From contig CM043964.1 of assembly GCA_014529385.2 (NCBI GenBank), positions 109,831,587 to 109,895,586 on the forward strand: a stretch of DNA of 64,000 bases, written 5' to 3'. A program made the translations under genes and the position numbers. This stretch comes from Adiantum capillus-veneris (lineage: Eukaryota > Streptophyta > Polypodiopsida > Polypodiales > Pteridaceae). Below the pieces are notes generated by a model. It saw nothing but the letters and a program-made list of their open reading frames with translations. It was not told where the DNA came from and made no database searches. Shown piece by piece: positions 30,546 to 41,133 of this stretch. Each line of letters starts with the position of its first letter. Positions within the stretch are counted from its first letter, which is position 1.

Positions 30546-32087
30546 ATGGCTTCAGGCAATGATCAGTCGACTCCCTCTGCATCTGGAGATGCGGGCTGGG
30601 ATCACAACGAAGATTCAGACAGAGAGATGGCCCGCCTCGGCCTACTCAGGCGGAGCAAAGAGAGATGGAGCGTCGTCAATTGATTGGCGATGCAACAAAG
30701 ATGATGCTCAATTTTGCCAAGGACCCGAAGATGGCAAAATATATGAACCAGACCTCTTTGAAAGAGGTACAGATGGAGTGGCAGAGAACCACAACACCAC
30801 TCCCGAAACCCGCTCTCAAGAAACCTTCTGCCTCCAAGAAAATATACGGAGCAGGAACTGGAGAACGTGGTTGATGCACGGATTGCTCAGCTTTTCGACG
30901 TGCAAAAGAAAGACAAAAAGCACGGCAAAAAGCAGCAGAAAGGCACTGACTTCCCGGGATATTTGGGTCGTCGGTTGACATTTGACAAGGCAAAGAAACG
31001 GAAGAAGCGTGTTCGATTTGAAGGAGTACCCAGTTCTTCTTCTTCTTCTTCTGACAGTTCTTCTAGCTCCTCGGATTAGAGCGAAGAAGACAAAAAAAGC
31101 AAAAAGCGAAGCAAGATACAAAGCTTCGGAAAGGACAAGAAAAAGGCAAAGAAGGCTACATCTCGCCCATAGACTGACAGTTCTACTGAGGACTCGTCTA
31201 CAGACAGCTCAGATTCCGATGACGGAAAGTTTTATGCGAACAAGAAGAATTTTTTACAAGGCCAACCAGTATGACTTTCTCGAAGATAAAAGCAAGAAAG
31301 TCTGAGAGTTTAAGGAAGGTGGCCACTCGATCAAGTTTGATACTTTTCAGGATACTCAGATGCTTCGAAGGCTTTGTCTTTTATACAGCAGTTTGACATC
31401 GCTTTCGCGGGAGGACGCTATTCAGAGCACTCCAAGATTCGGAGAGCTGCCTCTTACTCTAAGGGGAATGCTCGTACTTGGTGGTCCATGCTTCTATTAA
31501 GCAAGACTGTGCCAATTACATGGCTGAAATTCAAGAGGCTTTTTATTTCTTCTTGGTTGACTCAAGAGCTTGAGCGAGATGATGACCAAGAGCGATACAG
31601 TTAATTCTTATTGTGAAAGATTCTGGAGCTCTTTTCTACCCCGCCTCTTCATTCAAGAAGATCTCGTTCAGAGAACAGATTGAGCGGTTTACCTTGGGTT
31701 TACCTACAGAGATCCGAAATCACTGCTTGGAACAGAAGTCAACTTGTGTTCAGGAGTTGATGAGTCGTGCGAAGCGGGGCTTTGCCATTCACTCTGGCAG
31801 TCTGACCTACCCCACAAATGAGGCCATGACACAACGAGCCGAACAGACTTCTGGGAATGAAAGTAGAATGAAAAAGAGCAACCCAGAGAAAAAAAAGGAT
31901 GCACGACCCAAGCTTACTCCTGAGGAGAGAGCTCGCTTCATCAGAGAGGGGAAGTGCTTTGGATGCGGGGAACATGGACATATTTCCGCGAAGTGCCCTG
32001 ATAAGGCACAGAAAGAACAGAATGATAAAGACGACGACAGGTCTGAGAGTTCGAGAGCAGCTGAGGAATGTGGCAGAAAAGGCAGAT
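30546..32087 (+). pseudogene. Gyp-3 gag
   Basis: ATG 30546 starts MASGNDQSTPSASGDAGWDH. It has one copy of the KMMLNFAKDPKMAKYMNQTS block (two in Gyp-1), the Lys-rich and Ser tracts, QQFDIAFAGGRYSEHSKIRR, TWLKFKRLFISSWLTQELER and GLPTEIRNHCLEQKSTCVQE. The zinc knuckle CFGCGEHGHISAKC lies at about 31963-32004. Breaks near 30650, 30850, 31077, 31165, 31340 and 31580 (deletion in the RTAWNHLRM region) make it nonfunctional. Confidence 0.88.
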
Positions 32088-32089
32088 AG

Positions 32090-32600
32090 AAAAGCAGAAC
32101 TGGTACCACATGGCGTGGGACCTGCACCGAATCTAATGAATGAAAGTACAAACTTTGCCGCTTTCGGGGCAAAGTGAAGGATCAGGAAACTCTTTTGAAG
32201 GAGCCAAGGCCAACTTCTTTTCACTTGGAATTGGCGGCTCGATTTGGAACTACGCCCGACAGACTGACGCCACAGGCGGAAGTAGTTCAACCGGCACCCG
32301 GATGGGATGTTGCCATTACACCGAGCATTGGCAAACTTCGTTTGCAATGACAGGGGTGTTCAAGGCACGCGAGTGACGTTCTACTCGGGATCCCTTGGTA
32401 CCACAAGAACTACGCCGTGGTTGACTACCGGGCCGAGAAAGCGACTTTGATAAATGAAGGGCTTAGAGATTGTACTTGATGAACTTCAGTTTTCTTACTC
32501 ATTCTTTTGGGAGAACTGAACGATGGATAAAGGTTGAATATGTTTTGACCTGAAGAAAAGAACGCCAAGATTTTTTTCTCCACGCTCATGCCGATTGCTT
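32090..32600 (+). pseudogene. Gyp-3 protease, heavily deleted
   Basis: Only fragments align with Gyp-1 protease: GAKANFFSLGIGGS-like active-site remnant (about 32200-32240), LGIPWYHKNYAVVDYRAEKA (about 32380-32440, mixed frames). The domain is shortened and lacks the Asp-Gly-Gly-Ala loop in any single frame. Confidence 0.7.
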
Positions 32601-33770
32601 TTGAGAGGGCCTGAAGATCATACCATTGATCTGATATCTGGAATCACGCCACCGAATCGGCCACCTTATTGTGTGAGCCGAGTACAGAATGAAAAGATTA
32701 TGAACCCAGTGAAAGACCTCTTGGAAAAGGGTCTTGCCCAGCCTAGTACTTCACCGTATTGCTCTCCAGTGTTGGTTTTGAAGAAAGACGGATCTTGGAG
32801 AATGTGCATCGATTATAGCACTCTCAACGAAATCACCATCAAGAACAGATTTCCGATTCCTAGGATCGATGATATACTCGACAGGTTACAGGGATCCTCG
32901 TGCTTTAGCAGGATTGACTTGAAGAGTGGATATCATCAGATCAGGATAGCGCCAGGAGATGTCTACAAGACAGCTTTTCGGACGACTTTTGGGTTATTTG
33001 AGTTTTTGGTGATGCCTTTTGGCTTAACCAATGCTCCTGCGACATTTAACCGGATGATGGATAGGATTTTTCGAGAGTACAGGCTATTTGTTGGCACTTT
33101 CTTTGACGACATCATTGTTTTCTCGAAGAATGAGGCAGAACACAGAGATCATCTGCTTCAAGTCTTTCAGGCATTACGAGATCACACGCTAGTGATTAAT
33201 GCAAAAAAAAAAGTGAATTTTTTCCTACCAGAGATACACTTTTTGGGACACATTGTGTCAGCAGCAGGAGTGCAAATGGACCCGGCCAAGATAGAGACTA
33301 TCCGTGATTGGCCCGATTTGAGGAATGTCCATAAAGTTGGAAGCTTCTTGGGACTGTGTTCGTACTACAGGCGGTTCATACGAAAGTTTGCAGAGGTTGC
33401 TTCCCCTTTGCATACCTTGACACAGAAAGGAGTACCTTTTTCGTGGGGACCCACAGAGGTGACTGCCTTTCGGACATTGAAAGAGAAATTGACTACGGGA
33501 CCTATTTTGACTTTGCCGGACTTGCAGAAGTCATTTGAAGTATATTGTGATGCTTGTGGTCGCAGTCTGGGTGCGGTCTTGATGCAAGAAGGCCATGTCA
33601 TAGCTTACGAGAGCCGTTTGTTCTCTAGGCCGGAGATGACAGCACAGATCTATGGGAAAGAGCTTTTGGCTGTTATCCACGCTCTTGCTCAGTGGCGGCA
33701 TTACCTACTCGGAGCGGACTTCACTGTCTTTACAGACCATCAGCGTTGGCGCTACTACTTCTTGTCATAG
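32595..33770 (+). CDS. Gyp-3 reverse transcriptase and RNase H (open segment)
   Basis: 391-residue open frame. [62 protein letters not shown], catalytic GTFFDDIIVFSKNEAEHRDH. Connection: SFLGLCSYYRRFIRKFAEVA. RNase H: VYCDACGRSLGAVLMQEGHV, GKELLAVIHALAQWRHYLLG, FTDHQRW, ending in TAG at 33770. All RT catalytic Asp are present. It is the C-terminal part of a polyprotein and has no start of its own, so it could be made only from an intact Gag-Pol. Confidence 0.92.
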   Translation: MLLRGPEDHTIDLISGITPPNRPPYCVSRVQNEKIMNPVKDLLEKGLAQPSTSPYCSPVLVLKKDGSWRMCIDYSTLNEITIKNRFPIPRIDDILDRLQGSSCFSRIDLKSGYHQIRIAPGDVYKTAFRTTFGLFEFLVMPFGLTNAPATFNRMMDRIFREYRLFVGTFFDDIIVFSKNEAEHRDHLLQVFQALRDHTLVINAKKKVNFFLPEIHFLGHIVSAAGVQMDPAKIETIRDWPDLRNVHKVGSFLGLCSYYRRFIRKFAEVASPLHTLTQKGVPFSWGPTEVTAFRTLKEKLTTGPILTLPDLQKSFEVYCDACGRSLGAVLMQEGHVIAYESRLFSRPEMTAQIYGKELLAVIHALAQWRHYLLGADFTVFTDHQRWRYYFLS

Positions 33771-34700
33771 AAGCAGCTTTCGGAAAAGCAGATGCGGTGG
33801 ACGAACATCTTGTCATAGTTCCACTTCCAGATCGTCCATGTGCACGGACAGAAGAATGTGGTGGCAGATGCTTTGTCCCGAAAACCGTTGGTTTTGGCTA
33901 TTTCCGCGATACATCATAGGAGCTTCGAGGATATGGTCGATCAGTGTGCCACAGATATAGATTTTGCAGATATTTTCACACGGATACGGGATGGGGAGAC
34001 AGTAGCTAGATACTCCCTTCGGGAAGGCTACTTGATGACAAAGACTATGTTGTGCGTTACACAGCCGTTGAGGGAAAAGGTTATAACTGATTGCCACTGT
34101 CCACCTTTTACGGGTCACCGCGGCATTGCTACCACCATGAAAGGGGTAGAGAGAGATTTCTTTTGGCAGAGACTGAAGAAGGATGTGGAAGAGTTTGTGC
34201 GCAGTTGCTTGGTATGCCAGAAGGTCAAGTTTGACAGGCATAAGGCACAGGGATTGTTACAGCCTTTACCCATACCCACCCGCCCCTAGGAAAATATTGA
34301 AATGGATTTCAGTTTTTTTTATCTCCCGAGAATACAGAATGATCACGATGATTTTCCGATTACATGGCACGCCTGAGACGATTGTCTCCGACAGAGACCC
34401 CAGATTTATGAGTTTGTTTTGGAAGGAAATTTGGGAGAACATTGGCACGCGGTTGCAGTTCTCGTCATCATTCCACTTGCAGACTGACGGGCAATCTGAG
34501 ATTGCCAATTCAGTGATTTTAGATTTATTGAAGTCTTGTATCTCGCATCAGAAGACTCAATGGGAAAAGAACTTACCTTTGGTGGAATTTGCCTACAATA
34601 ACACGATACACTCTTCGACGGGGAAGACGCCATGTGAGATTGTTGAAAGTGCTGCAAAGGTTCCATCCTTCCTGAGCACGAAAGATTAGAAATTTGAAGC
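33771..34700 (+). pseudogene. Gyp-3 RNase H end and integrase, with deletion
   Basis: KNVVADALSRKPLVLAISAI, zinc finger DCHCPPFTGHRGIATTMKGV with CLVCQKVKFDRHKAQG, TAG at 34287-34289. The core is reduced: after MDFSFFLSPENTE-like sequence it jumps to FRLHGTPETIVSDRDPRFMS, so about 40 residues with the first catalytic Asp region (RFSKHAHFIPV in Gyp-1) are deleted near 34345. Then SSFHLQTDGQSEIANSVILD, with the Glu motif, and VEFAYNNTIHSSTGKTPCEI. Confidence 0.87.
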
Positions 34701-34710
34701 GGATGAATAT

Positions 34711-35257
34711 TTGCGAGATTTGGATACGGCTTTTGCCAAGGTTCGCGAGACTTTGCAGAAGTCTCAAGAACGACAGAAAAAGGCAGCGGATCGCCATCGT
34801 CGCGACTGGAAACTGAAGGAGGATGATTGGGTGCTCTTACTTTTGAGAAGGCACGCTAAGAAAGAAAAAGGGAAAGGAAAGGCTTTTTCCAAAGCTTAGT
34901 ATGTGATACTACGGACCTTTCCAGATTACTAACAAGATAAATGATGTCTCCTTCCGATTGAAACTGCCAGATACTTGGAGGATTCACAATGCATTGCATG
35001 TGAGTCTCTTGAAACCTGTTAAGGGTGATGTGCCTGATGATGGGGAGCCTGATGAGCAACCCAAAGTGGAAGAAAACGAGGAGATCCTTGTTCCTGAACA
35101 GATTTTGGCACATAATGATACGAAGAAAGGTAAAGTCCGAAGGCGGTTCTTGGTTAAGTTCAAGAACTTTCCTGCATTTGATGCGAAGTGGATGGAGGAG
35201 GAGGACCTAGCAGATACTCCTCGGATTGTGAAACTTTACCTCGATGTTTTGGTTTAG
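34711..35257 (+). pseudogene. Gyp-3 integrase C-terminus and chromodomain
   Basis: KVRETLQKSQERQKKAADRH, then after a shift near 34880 LPDTWRIHNALHVSLLKPVK and NEEILVPEQILAHNDTKKGK. The chromodomain VRRRFLVKFKNFPAFDAKWM, EEEDLADTPRIVKLYLDVLV is complete, ending at 35257. It has the aromatic/acidic pattern of chromoviral chromodomains. Confidence 0.88.
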
Positions 35258-35850
35258 CATAGTCTACTCCAAACGGAACCCAGAATTCAGCTTGGCCGGA
35301 GATCTGGTGCAATGGGATGCACAAGAGGGGAGTCACTCCGCTCCCTTGTCAACAGATGCCTCGATTTTGATACTAAAGTCACTGATGTCTCTTTGAGCTT
35401 TAGGGATACTGAGAGCTGACAGTATTCTGCTGGATGACTTTATGAAATGGAATTCCTAATTATGATACTGATTTCTTCTTGACTTCTTGTGAGTGACGGA
35501 ACTGATAGCCGAAATGACTGCAGCATTTTGGTCTGATTGATCTCGTATAGACATGGTTGCAATAGGGGTTAGTCAATCGGACATCGTTGAGGTCCCGATT
35601 GGACCTAGATGTGATTGCTACCTACGTTGCCGATAAATCATGGTCTAAGATCCGAATGAATGTTGAATGTCATGTGATGTCCTGTGATGTCTGGTGATGT
35701 CCTGTGATGTCGTGTGATGTGACTGTCGATTTTGTACATGTGCTAGATGTGCGTTCCTAGTACGTAGGTACTAACAGTCAGTGTCTGCTAAGACGGTTTA
35801 TGGCTTTTGTCGGTTTTGCAGGCGTAATCGCGGTCAATTACAATGCTTTC

Positions 35851-35862
35851 AAGAGGGGGGTA
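35851..35862 (+). other. Gyp-3 polypurine tract
   Basis: AAGAGGGGGGTA directly before the 3' LTR. Confidence 0.88.
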
Positions 35863-36405
35863 TGTCACAAAGTGATGACGTGGCGGACAGCAGAAACCCT
35901 AATTTCTGCCAGAAACCCTAAAATTCCTGCAAACCCTAATTTTTGCCAAAAACCCTAAATTTTGGAAATCGCAGAGGCGGATTATTATTAAAAAAACAAT
36001 GGAAAATGATGAGCGACGCGAATTTTGCTTTTGCTTTTTTTTAATGAAAAAAAGAGAAAAGACTCTCTAAGAGAGAGAGAGAACTGATGCTTTTGATTTT
36101 AAAAGCTTTTGGGGCTCTGCTTTTGGGCATCCCTTGTAACCTTTAAATTAGTGGTGAGGGCCTCACTTCTCAGGGCATCTGGACGCAGAGTCTGAGAGTG
36201 AAACCCTAACCGCTCTCTTGTACTTTGATGATTGATTAATATAAAAAGAAATACCGAAAGGGGCGCCAGTCTTTGGGGCCAATATCTCTACGCACGGAAC
36301 TCTGCCGGGCCAGTGCAAATCTATTGTGATCTTTGAATTGTTTTGAAGTGGTTATTTGGTGCTGTCGCGGTTGATTCTTGACTTGGAGTGTCCAAGTCTG
36401 TTACA
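35863..36405 (+). repeat. Gyp-3 3' LTR
   Basis: 543 bp, very similar to the 5' LTR (small indels in A-rich runs, scattered substitutions), with the same four teloboxes. It is followed by TGCTG at 36406-36410. Confidence 0.95.
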
Positions 36406-38402
36406 TGCTGGATGGTTCTCTCACAGAATCTTGGCCTTTGGGACAGTCGGTACGGCAGGGCTGTACCGACAGGGCTGCCCTCTGAGTGCTTTGCTTTATG
36501 CGATCGCTACTCATCCCTTGTTTATGTACTTGGATTCCTTGACCTCCACTGGTAGGCTACATGGCCTTACTTTACCTTCTGGACGACAGTTTGTTGGTCA
36601 GGCTTATGCGGATGACTCTTTGTTCATGCCTCGTAATAACTATGATGATCTACAACACATTATGCATACTCTTCACTTGTTTGGATTGGCAGCAGGTCTC
36701 AAACTTAACTTTTGCAAATCCAAGCTATTGCCTTTGAAAGAGTGTGACTGGCATAGGATATTGTGGCCTGGGGAGATTGTTCCTCCCCATGTTCTGGTTC
36801 GCCATTTGGGTTATCTGCTGGGTTGGAATGTATCGACTATGAAGAAAACGGATTGGGTGCTCCAACGTCTACATTCCAAGTTGAATTATTGGAAACTGTC
36901 CACGTGGCCACTTCATGTGCGTCTCAAGATTGTCCAATGCATCCTTGTGGCTTATGTGCAGTTTTACTTACCTTTGTTATCCTAGCCTCGGTTGCGCTTG
37001 CAGTCTCTCATGTCCAATATTTTAGAACATTTTTGGCGGACCTCGTCTACCAAGAGGGGCATCCGGCTTTTATCTATGGACAAGCTATGTTCTCCCAAGC
37101 GGCTTGGAGGGTTGAATATTTTGGACTTGAGACGTCATCTTCTGGCTCCAAAAGCTATGTTGTTGCCAGTTTTGGTGGAGCAGCAGCAACCCTGGGCTCT
37201 CATGGTCACACATTTATGTGCGCACATTGTCACCCCTTCTTTTGGTCATTGGCAACTGACTTATTGGGATGTTGTTTTTAGGAAGCTTGAAGGACACATT
37301 CCTGGATGTCCATTCACTTCTTCTCTAATTGTTGATTGGAAGGTTGTCACTTCACATTTGGCTTGGGATGGTCGACAATCCTCTGGGGGTAACTCTCTTC
37401 GCTTGGAGAGTCTGCACTGGAGCAGTGTTTTTGCTTCGACTTTGGTTCAACGGTCTCCTCACCAAGCGTATTTTCTTTCCCGAAAAGGAATCTGTCAGGT
37501 GCATCAGGTGGTTGATGACTCGGGTTATGTTCTTTCTTTTGCTGATGCCGTCTCCCGCTTTCGGTTGGGTCTTCACTATTCTCCTCTCTGGCGGGAGATT
37601 CAAAACATGCTTGCTGCTCATTCGCCCATTCCTCCGTTGGATGAAGACTCTCGCTTCTCTAATTGGAATCTGGCTACTACTAGATTGGACTGCATCTCAG
37701 CTGCCAGTGTCTATGCCATTCTTCAGTCTGATGTATGGATTGTGCATCGGGGTAATCAGCTGTGGTCGCTTTCCAAGTCATCCTTGTGGTGGCAACACGC
37801 ATTGTCTCGCATTTGGCAAAGTCGTCTGCCTTTGAAGGAACGTGTTTTCTTGTGGCGGTGCTTGGTGGGAGCTTTACCTGTTGGCAGTGTGTTGCATGCT
37901 CGGCATATTGCGCCTTCCCGCTGCCCCAGATGCCTTGAAGCTGAGGAGACCGTGCCACACTTGCTGTGGTGTTGTCGTCACTCCAGAGCCTTCATTCGGC
38001 AAGTGTCAGCTGCTCTTCGACTACGTTTTCCTTCCGGCTCTTTTCATAGACGATTTTGGCTTTTTGGGGTGCTTCGGTCATCACAATCTCAGATTGCGGT
38101 CTTCTTCACCTAGGTCAGATTTTGGAGTATGTGGCCATCTGGCATCATAGAAACTCCTTAATGTTCCAGGGCACTTTTGTTGACCCCTTTCCCTATTTCA
38201 AATTATCTCTTGGTCAAGCGCTGCATTTTGCCTATGAAGCTGGAGACGTCACTCTTGATGCCTATAGGATTTACTTTGACTGTTTCTAGCCTTCGGAGCC
38301 TTATAGTGCTCCGTCTTTTGTATCCCTTTCTTTTCGTGGGTTTTCCTCGCTTTGAGGTTTCCCACTTGTAAATTAATCAAAGCAGATTTACAAAAAAAAA
38401 GT
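36406..38402 (+). pseudogene. LINE-f ORF2 C-terminal part, 3' UTR and poly(A)
   Basis: Continues RT after Gyp-3: GLYRQGCPLSALLYAIATHP, AYADDSLFMPRNNYDDLQHI (YADD catalytic pair), LRHLGYLLGWNVSTM-like thumb. TAG at 36983-36985 replaces the Trp of LINE-r's LLSWPRL. The frame then continues through SPKRLGGLNILDLRRHLLAP to the zf-RVT domain (WQHALSRIWQSRLPLKERVF, CPRCLEAEETVPHLLWCCRH). A second TAG at 38111-38113 replaces another Trp. The ORF would end YRIYFDCF at 38289. The 3' UTR ends in poly(A) at 38394-38402. Confidence 0.9.
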
Positions 38403-38417
38403 GTGTGTGTGTTTGCC

Positions 38418-38949
38418 GAACAAACACACACACACACTGATGACGTGGTAGCAGGCCCCGAAAAACGCGCCGTAAAATGCGCCGACAGGCTAACGTGGCA
38501 AACTGTACGAACGTCGCAAATTTCACCGATTGCTGACGTGGCAGATTCTCCAATGACTTGCTGATGTGGCAGTGCGTATGGATTTCCAGAAATTACGCTG
38601 GCTGAATTTGACAACTTTTGGGTTACATTTGCTTTTGAGTTTAAGAAGCTTTTGAGTTTAAACTTTTGGGGCTCTGCTTTTGGGCATTCCTTGTAAGAAT
38701 AAATAAGTCCAAGGGCCTCATTACTAAAGGCATCTGGACGTAGAATCTTAGTGTGAGTTCCCGCGGACTCTCTTGTACTTTGCACACAGATTAATACAAA
38801 AAGAAATACCGAAAGGGGCGCCAGTCTATGGGGCCAATACCTCTTGGCACGGAACTACGCCGGGCCGTGTCGTCTTTGTGAACTGTTTTGAAGTGAATCT
38901 CTGCTGTGTCACGGTAGAATCTTGACTTGGGGTGTCCAAGTTTGTTACA
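38418..38949 (+). repeat. Gyp-2 3' LTR, second piece
   Basis: Resumes in the CA tract (38424-38437), with TGACGTGG-type boxes near 38440, 38492 and 38533, then the common R/U5 (TACAAAAAGAAATACC, GGGGCCAATACCTC) and ends GTTACA at 38949. It is followed by CTCTC. Confidence 0.92.
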
Positions 38950-38957
38950 CTCTCTAA

Positions 38958-39146
38958 GTGCCCTCTCACGTATTGAGACCAAAAAAAGCTAGCGCTCAAG
39001 GCAAGGAGATGCTGCTGCAGATTTCGGCCGCCAAGATGATGCCTCCAGTGACTCCCATGGTTACCCCAAGTACACCGGATGTCACCAAGACCAAGAAGGC
39101 GAGTTCCAGCGCTAAGAATTGCCTAAGGAGATTGTTTCCATTGTGA
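38958..39146 (+). CDS. Small ORF of unknown function next to Gyp-2
   Basis: 62-codon frame opening right after a TAA at 38955. The first ATG is at about 39009 (MLLQISAAKMMPPVTPMVTP), ending KNCLRRLFPL. Pro/Thr-rich centre with basic patches; no domain recognised. It starts 9 bp from the Gyp-2 insertion, so any upstream part was on the other side of the element. It could be the last exon of a disrupted gene or chance. 39150-39700 shows no supportable gene. Confidence 0.3.
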   Translation: MPSHVLRPKKASAQGKEMLLQISAAKMMPPVTPMVTPSTPDVTKTKKASSSAKNCLRRLFPL

Positions 39147-39749
39147 AAAGTTGCTGTTTTTCTCTGTTTTCAGCCTACAGATGTCGTAGACGGGGCTGAT
39201 TTACGAGAAGGAACCCGAGAACACACCTCTTATATGTGTAGGATTAGAAGAGGGGGTTCTCTGCGAAGAGATCTCTTTCAGGAAGTTGCTTTTTGAGAAC
39301 CGAGTTGCGTTTCGAGTTTCGAGACTTCACAGGTAATGGTTTCATGGTTCGGTCTCTAAGTGTGTTTGCACTTGCACGTTCTCTTCACGAGGGAGTAGGA
39401 GCACAGGAAGGCATGAGCCTCTACAGGAGAAAAGCTCTTTGAGGAACGAGAGCCAGATCAGCCCAAGGCTTTCATATCCTAAGTTTGGAAGTAGATCCAT
39501 GGATCTGAGAGCAGTAAACTCTCGAGATGAAATCAAGGAGCTGAGATTCCCAAGGAAGGATTCGCGGCCAGGAACGCAAAGTTGATGCTAAGATCATCTG
39601 CGAGAAGAGGAATCTAGGAGTAGAGTCGGGAAAAGAGTTACAGTGATGCCATGCCTTGAGTCTGGAAAATGAGATCCTTATTATGTCTATCATAAGAAAC
39701 TTCTCTCTATACTTTATGCATTGAGCGTTCGAAGCACTTCATTTATGGG

Positions 39750-40850
39750 TATGAGTTGTGGTTTGCACAGATCACCAAGCACTTAAATAGCTTCAGTCTA
39801 TGCCTAGTGTGCATTGGAGTGCTAGGCAAGCACATTGGTCTCAATTTTTGAACAATTTGGCGCTTTGATAAGAGTATGTGACTAGCAAAGCTAACCTATT
39901 TGTAGATGCACTGAGTAGGAAAGGCTAGATTCTCTCTCTTGAGCGTCATCCTTTTCTCTCTATTAAAAGCGTTGATTTTGATGATCTGAAAAATAACCAC
40001 ATGGGTTCGTAATTTGAAAAGCATTGGTTGTAAGCACTAAACATACAAGGTTCGTGCAATTATGTGATTAGGGACAGGTGGATTTTCTTTAAGAACCATT
40101 TATGTGTCTTAACTTCTCACAAAGCACCAATTTTCCATGACGCACATAATGCATTAACAGGTGGCCGTAGGTGTATAAATGCTACATTAGAAAAGATTGA
40201 GCGATTCTTTTATTGGCCAAAGATGCATAAGGATGTGTATAGTTACGTAACAAAATGTATTGTATGTCAAAAAGTTAAAGTCCCCATGGTAAGCAATAAG
40301 ACCTTCTTATGTCTTTGCGTATCCGGTCTTATTATGTCTTTGCCTATCTTGAGAGACCTTTTGAGGACATAACTACGGATTTTGTGACTAATTTTCCACC
40401 TTTTTCTTCTGCACAGAACACACAATGTTTGTCTCTAGGTGATCACTTTCATAAACTTTGCATGTTATCCTTTGCACGGCCAATGTGACTGCATAGGATA
40501 TATGTGGTCTACCCAAGTCAGCAACTTCTGATCATAATACTAAGTTCACATCACACTTTTGGTGTGCATCTTTTGAAAATTTTGGCACATATATGAATTC
40601 CTCATGATCATTTCATCCACTCTCTGATGAGCAAACTGAAATTCAATCAATTGGCATTTTCATCATTCAACAGTCTAAGTGGGAACAGTTTTTGCCTTTA
40701 GTTTAGCAATAGTTCGTAGCATTCGCACAAGCTCCAGTACCCACTAATGCTCTTTTCGTATAGCTCATAGATAAGCCCACTAAAATTCACCCTCCTAACA
40801 GCCCCTAGATCTAGTAACTCCAACAACTCTGTGGTAGGTGAACGGTTATT
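39750..40850 (+). pseudogene. Decayed gypsy pol fragment (RNase H to integrase)
   Basis: RNase H end: CTDHQALK, then ANLFVDALSRKG near 39890-39927. Integrase zinc finger: APIFHDAHNALTGGRRCINA and ERFFYWPKMHKDVYSYVTKC with IVCQKVK (HHCC spacing), 40120-40280. Core remnants PFEDITTDFVTNFPPFSSAQ near 40350-40420. It has many stops, belongs to a family different from Gyp-1 to Gyp-3, and shows no LTRs. Confidence 0.75.
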
Positions 40851-41133
40851 TTGTGAGGATGAAAAGAGCATTCAAAAGAAAGAGCATTCCCATTCAAAGA
40901 AAGAGCCTCTAGATCTAGTAAATCCAACAACTCTGTGGTCCATATAGAAGCTCATGTTTTCTAAGTGCAAGGCCTTTCTAAAATGAGGACACTTCCAAGG
41001 TCTCCCATCTTTCGACGTGATGTGGTCCACATTAAGATGTTCCCTGGAAACTACAGTCATACTGAGTAATGAACATATTTTGAAGTGCTGGAAAGACTGA
41101 ATTGATTCTTTGTTTTTATTGTGGCATAAGAAC

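Larger units (their letters stand above)
29924..36405 (+). mobile_element. Gyp-3, Ty3/gypsy chromovirus nested in LINE-f
   Basis: 6,482 bp with LTRs 29924-30474 and 35863-36405 and a perfect target duplication TGCTG (29919-29923, 36406-36410). Removing it restores the LINE RT frame (FWRLA joined to GWFSHRILAFG). RT is the best preserved of the three gypsies, but gag, protease and integrase carry stops, shifts and a deletion. Confidence 0.96.
17933..38949 (+). mobile_element. Gyp-2, Ty3/gypsy chromovirus with LINEs in its 3' LTR
   Basis: The 5' LTR is 17933-18472. The 3' LTR starts at 24031, is interrupted at 24074 by two LINE insertions (with Gyp-3 inside one), and resumes at about 38418 to end at 38949. 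Possible target duplication: CTCTT (17928-17932) against CTCTC (38950-38954), one mismatch. The internal coding part (18537-23433) is the most degraded of the three related gypsies, with about ten frame changes or stops. Confidence 0.9.
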
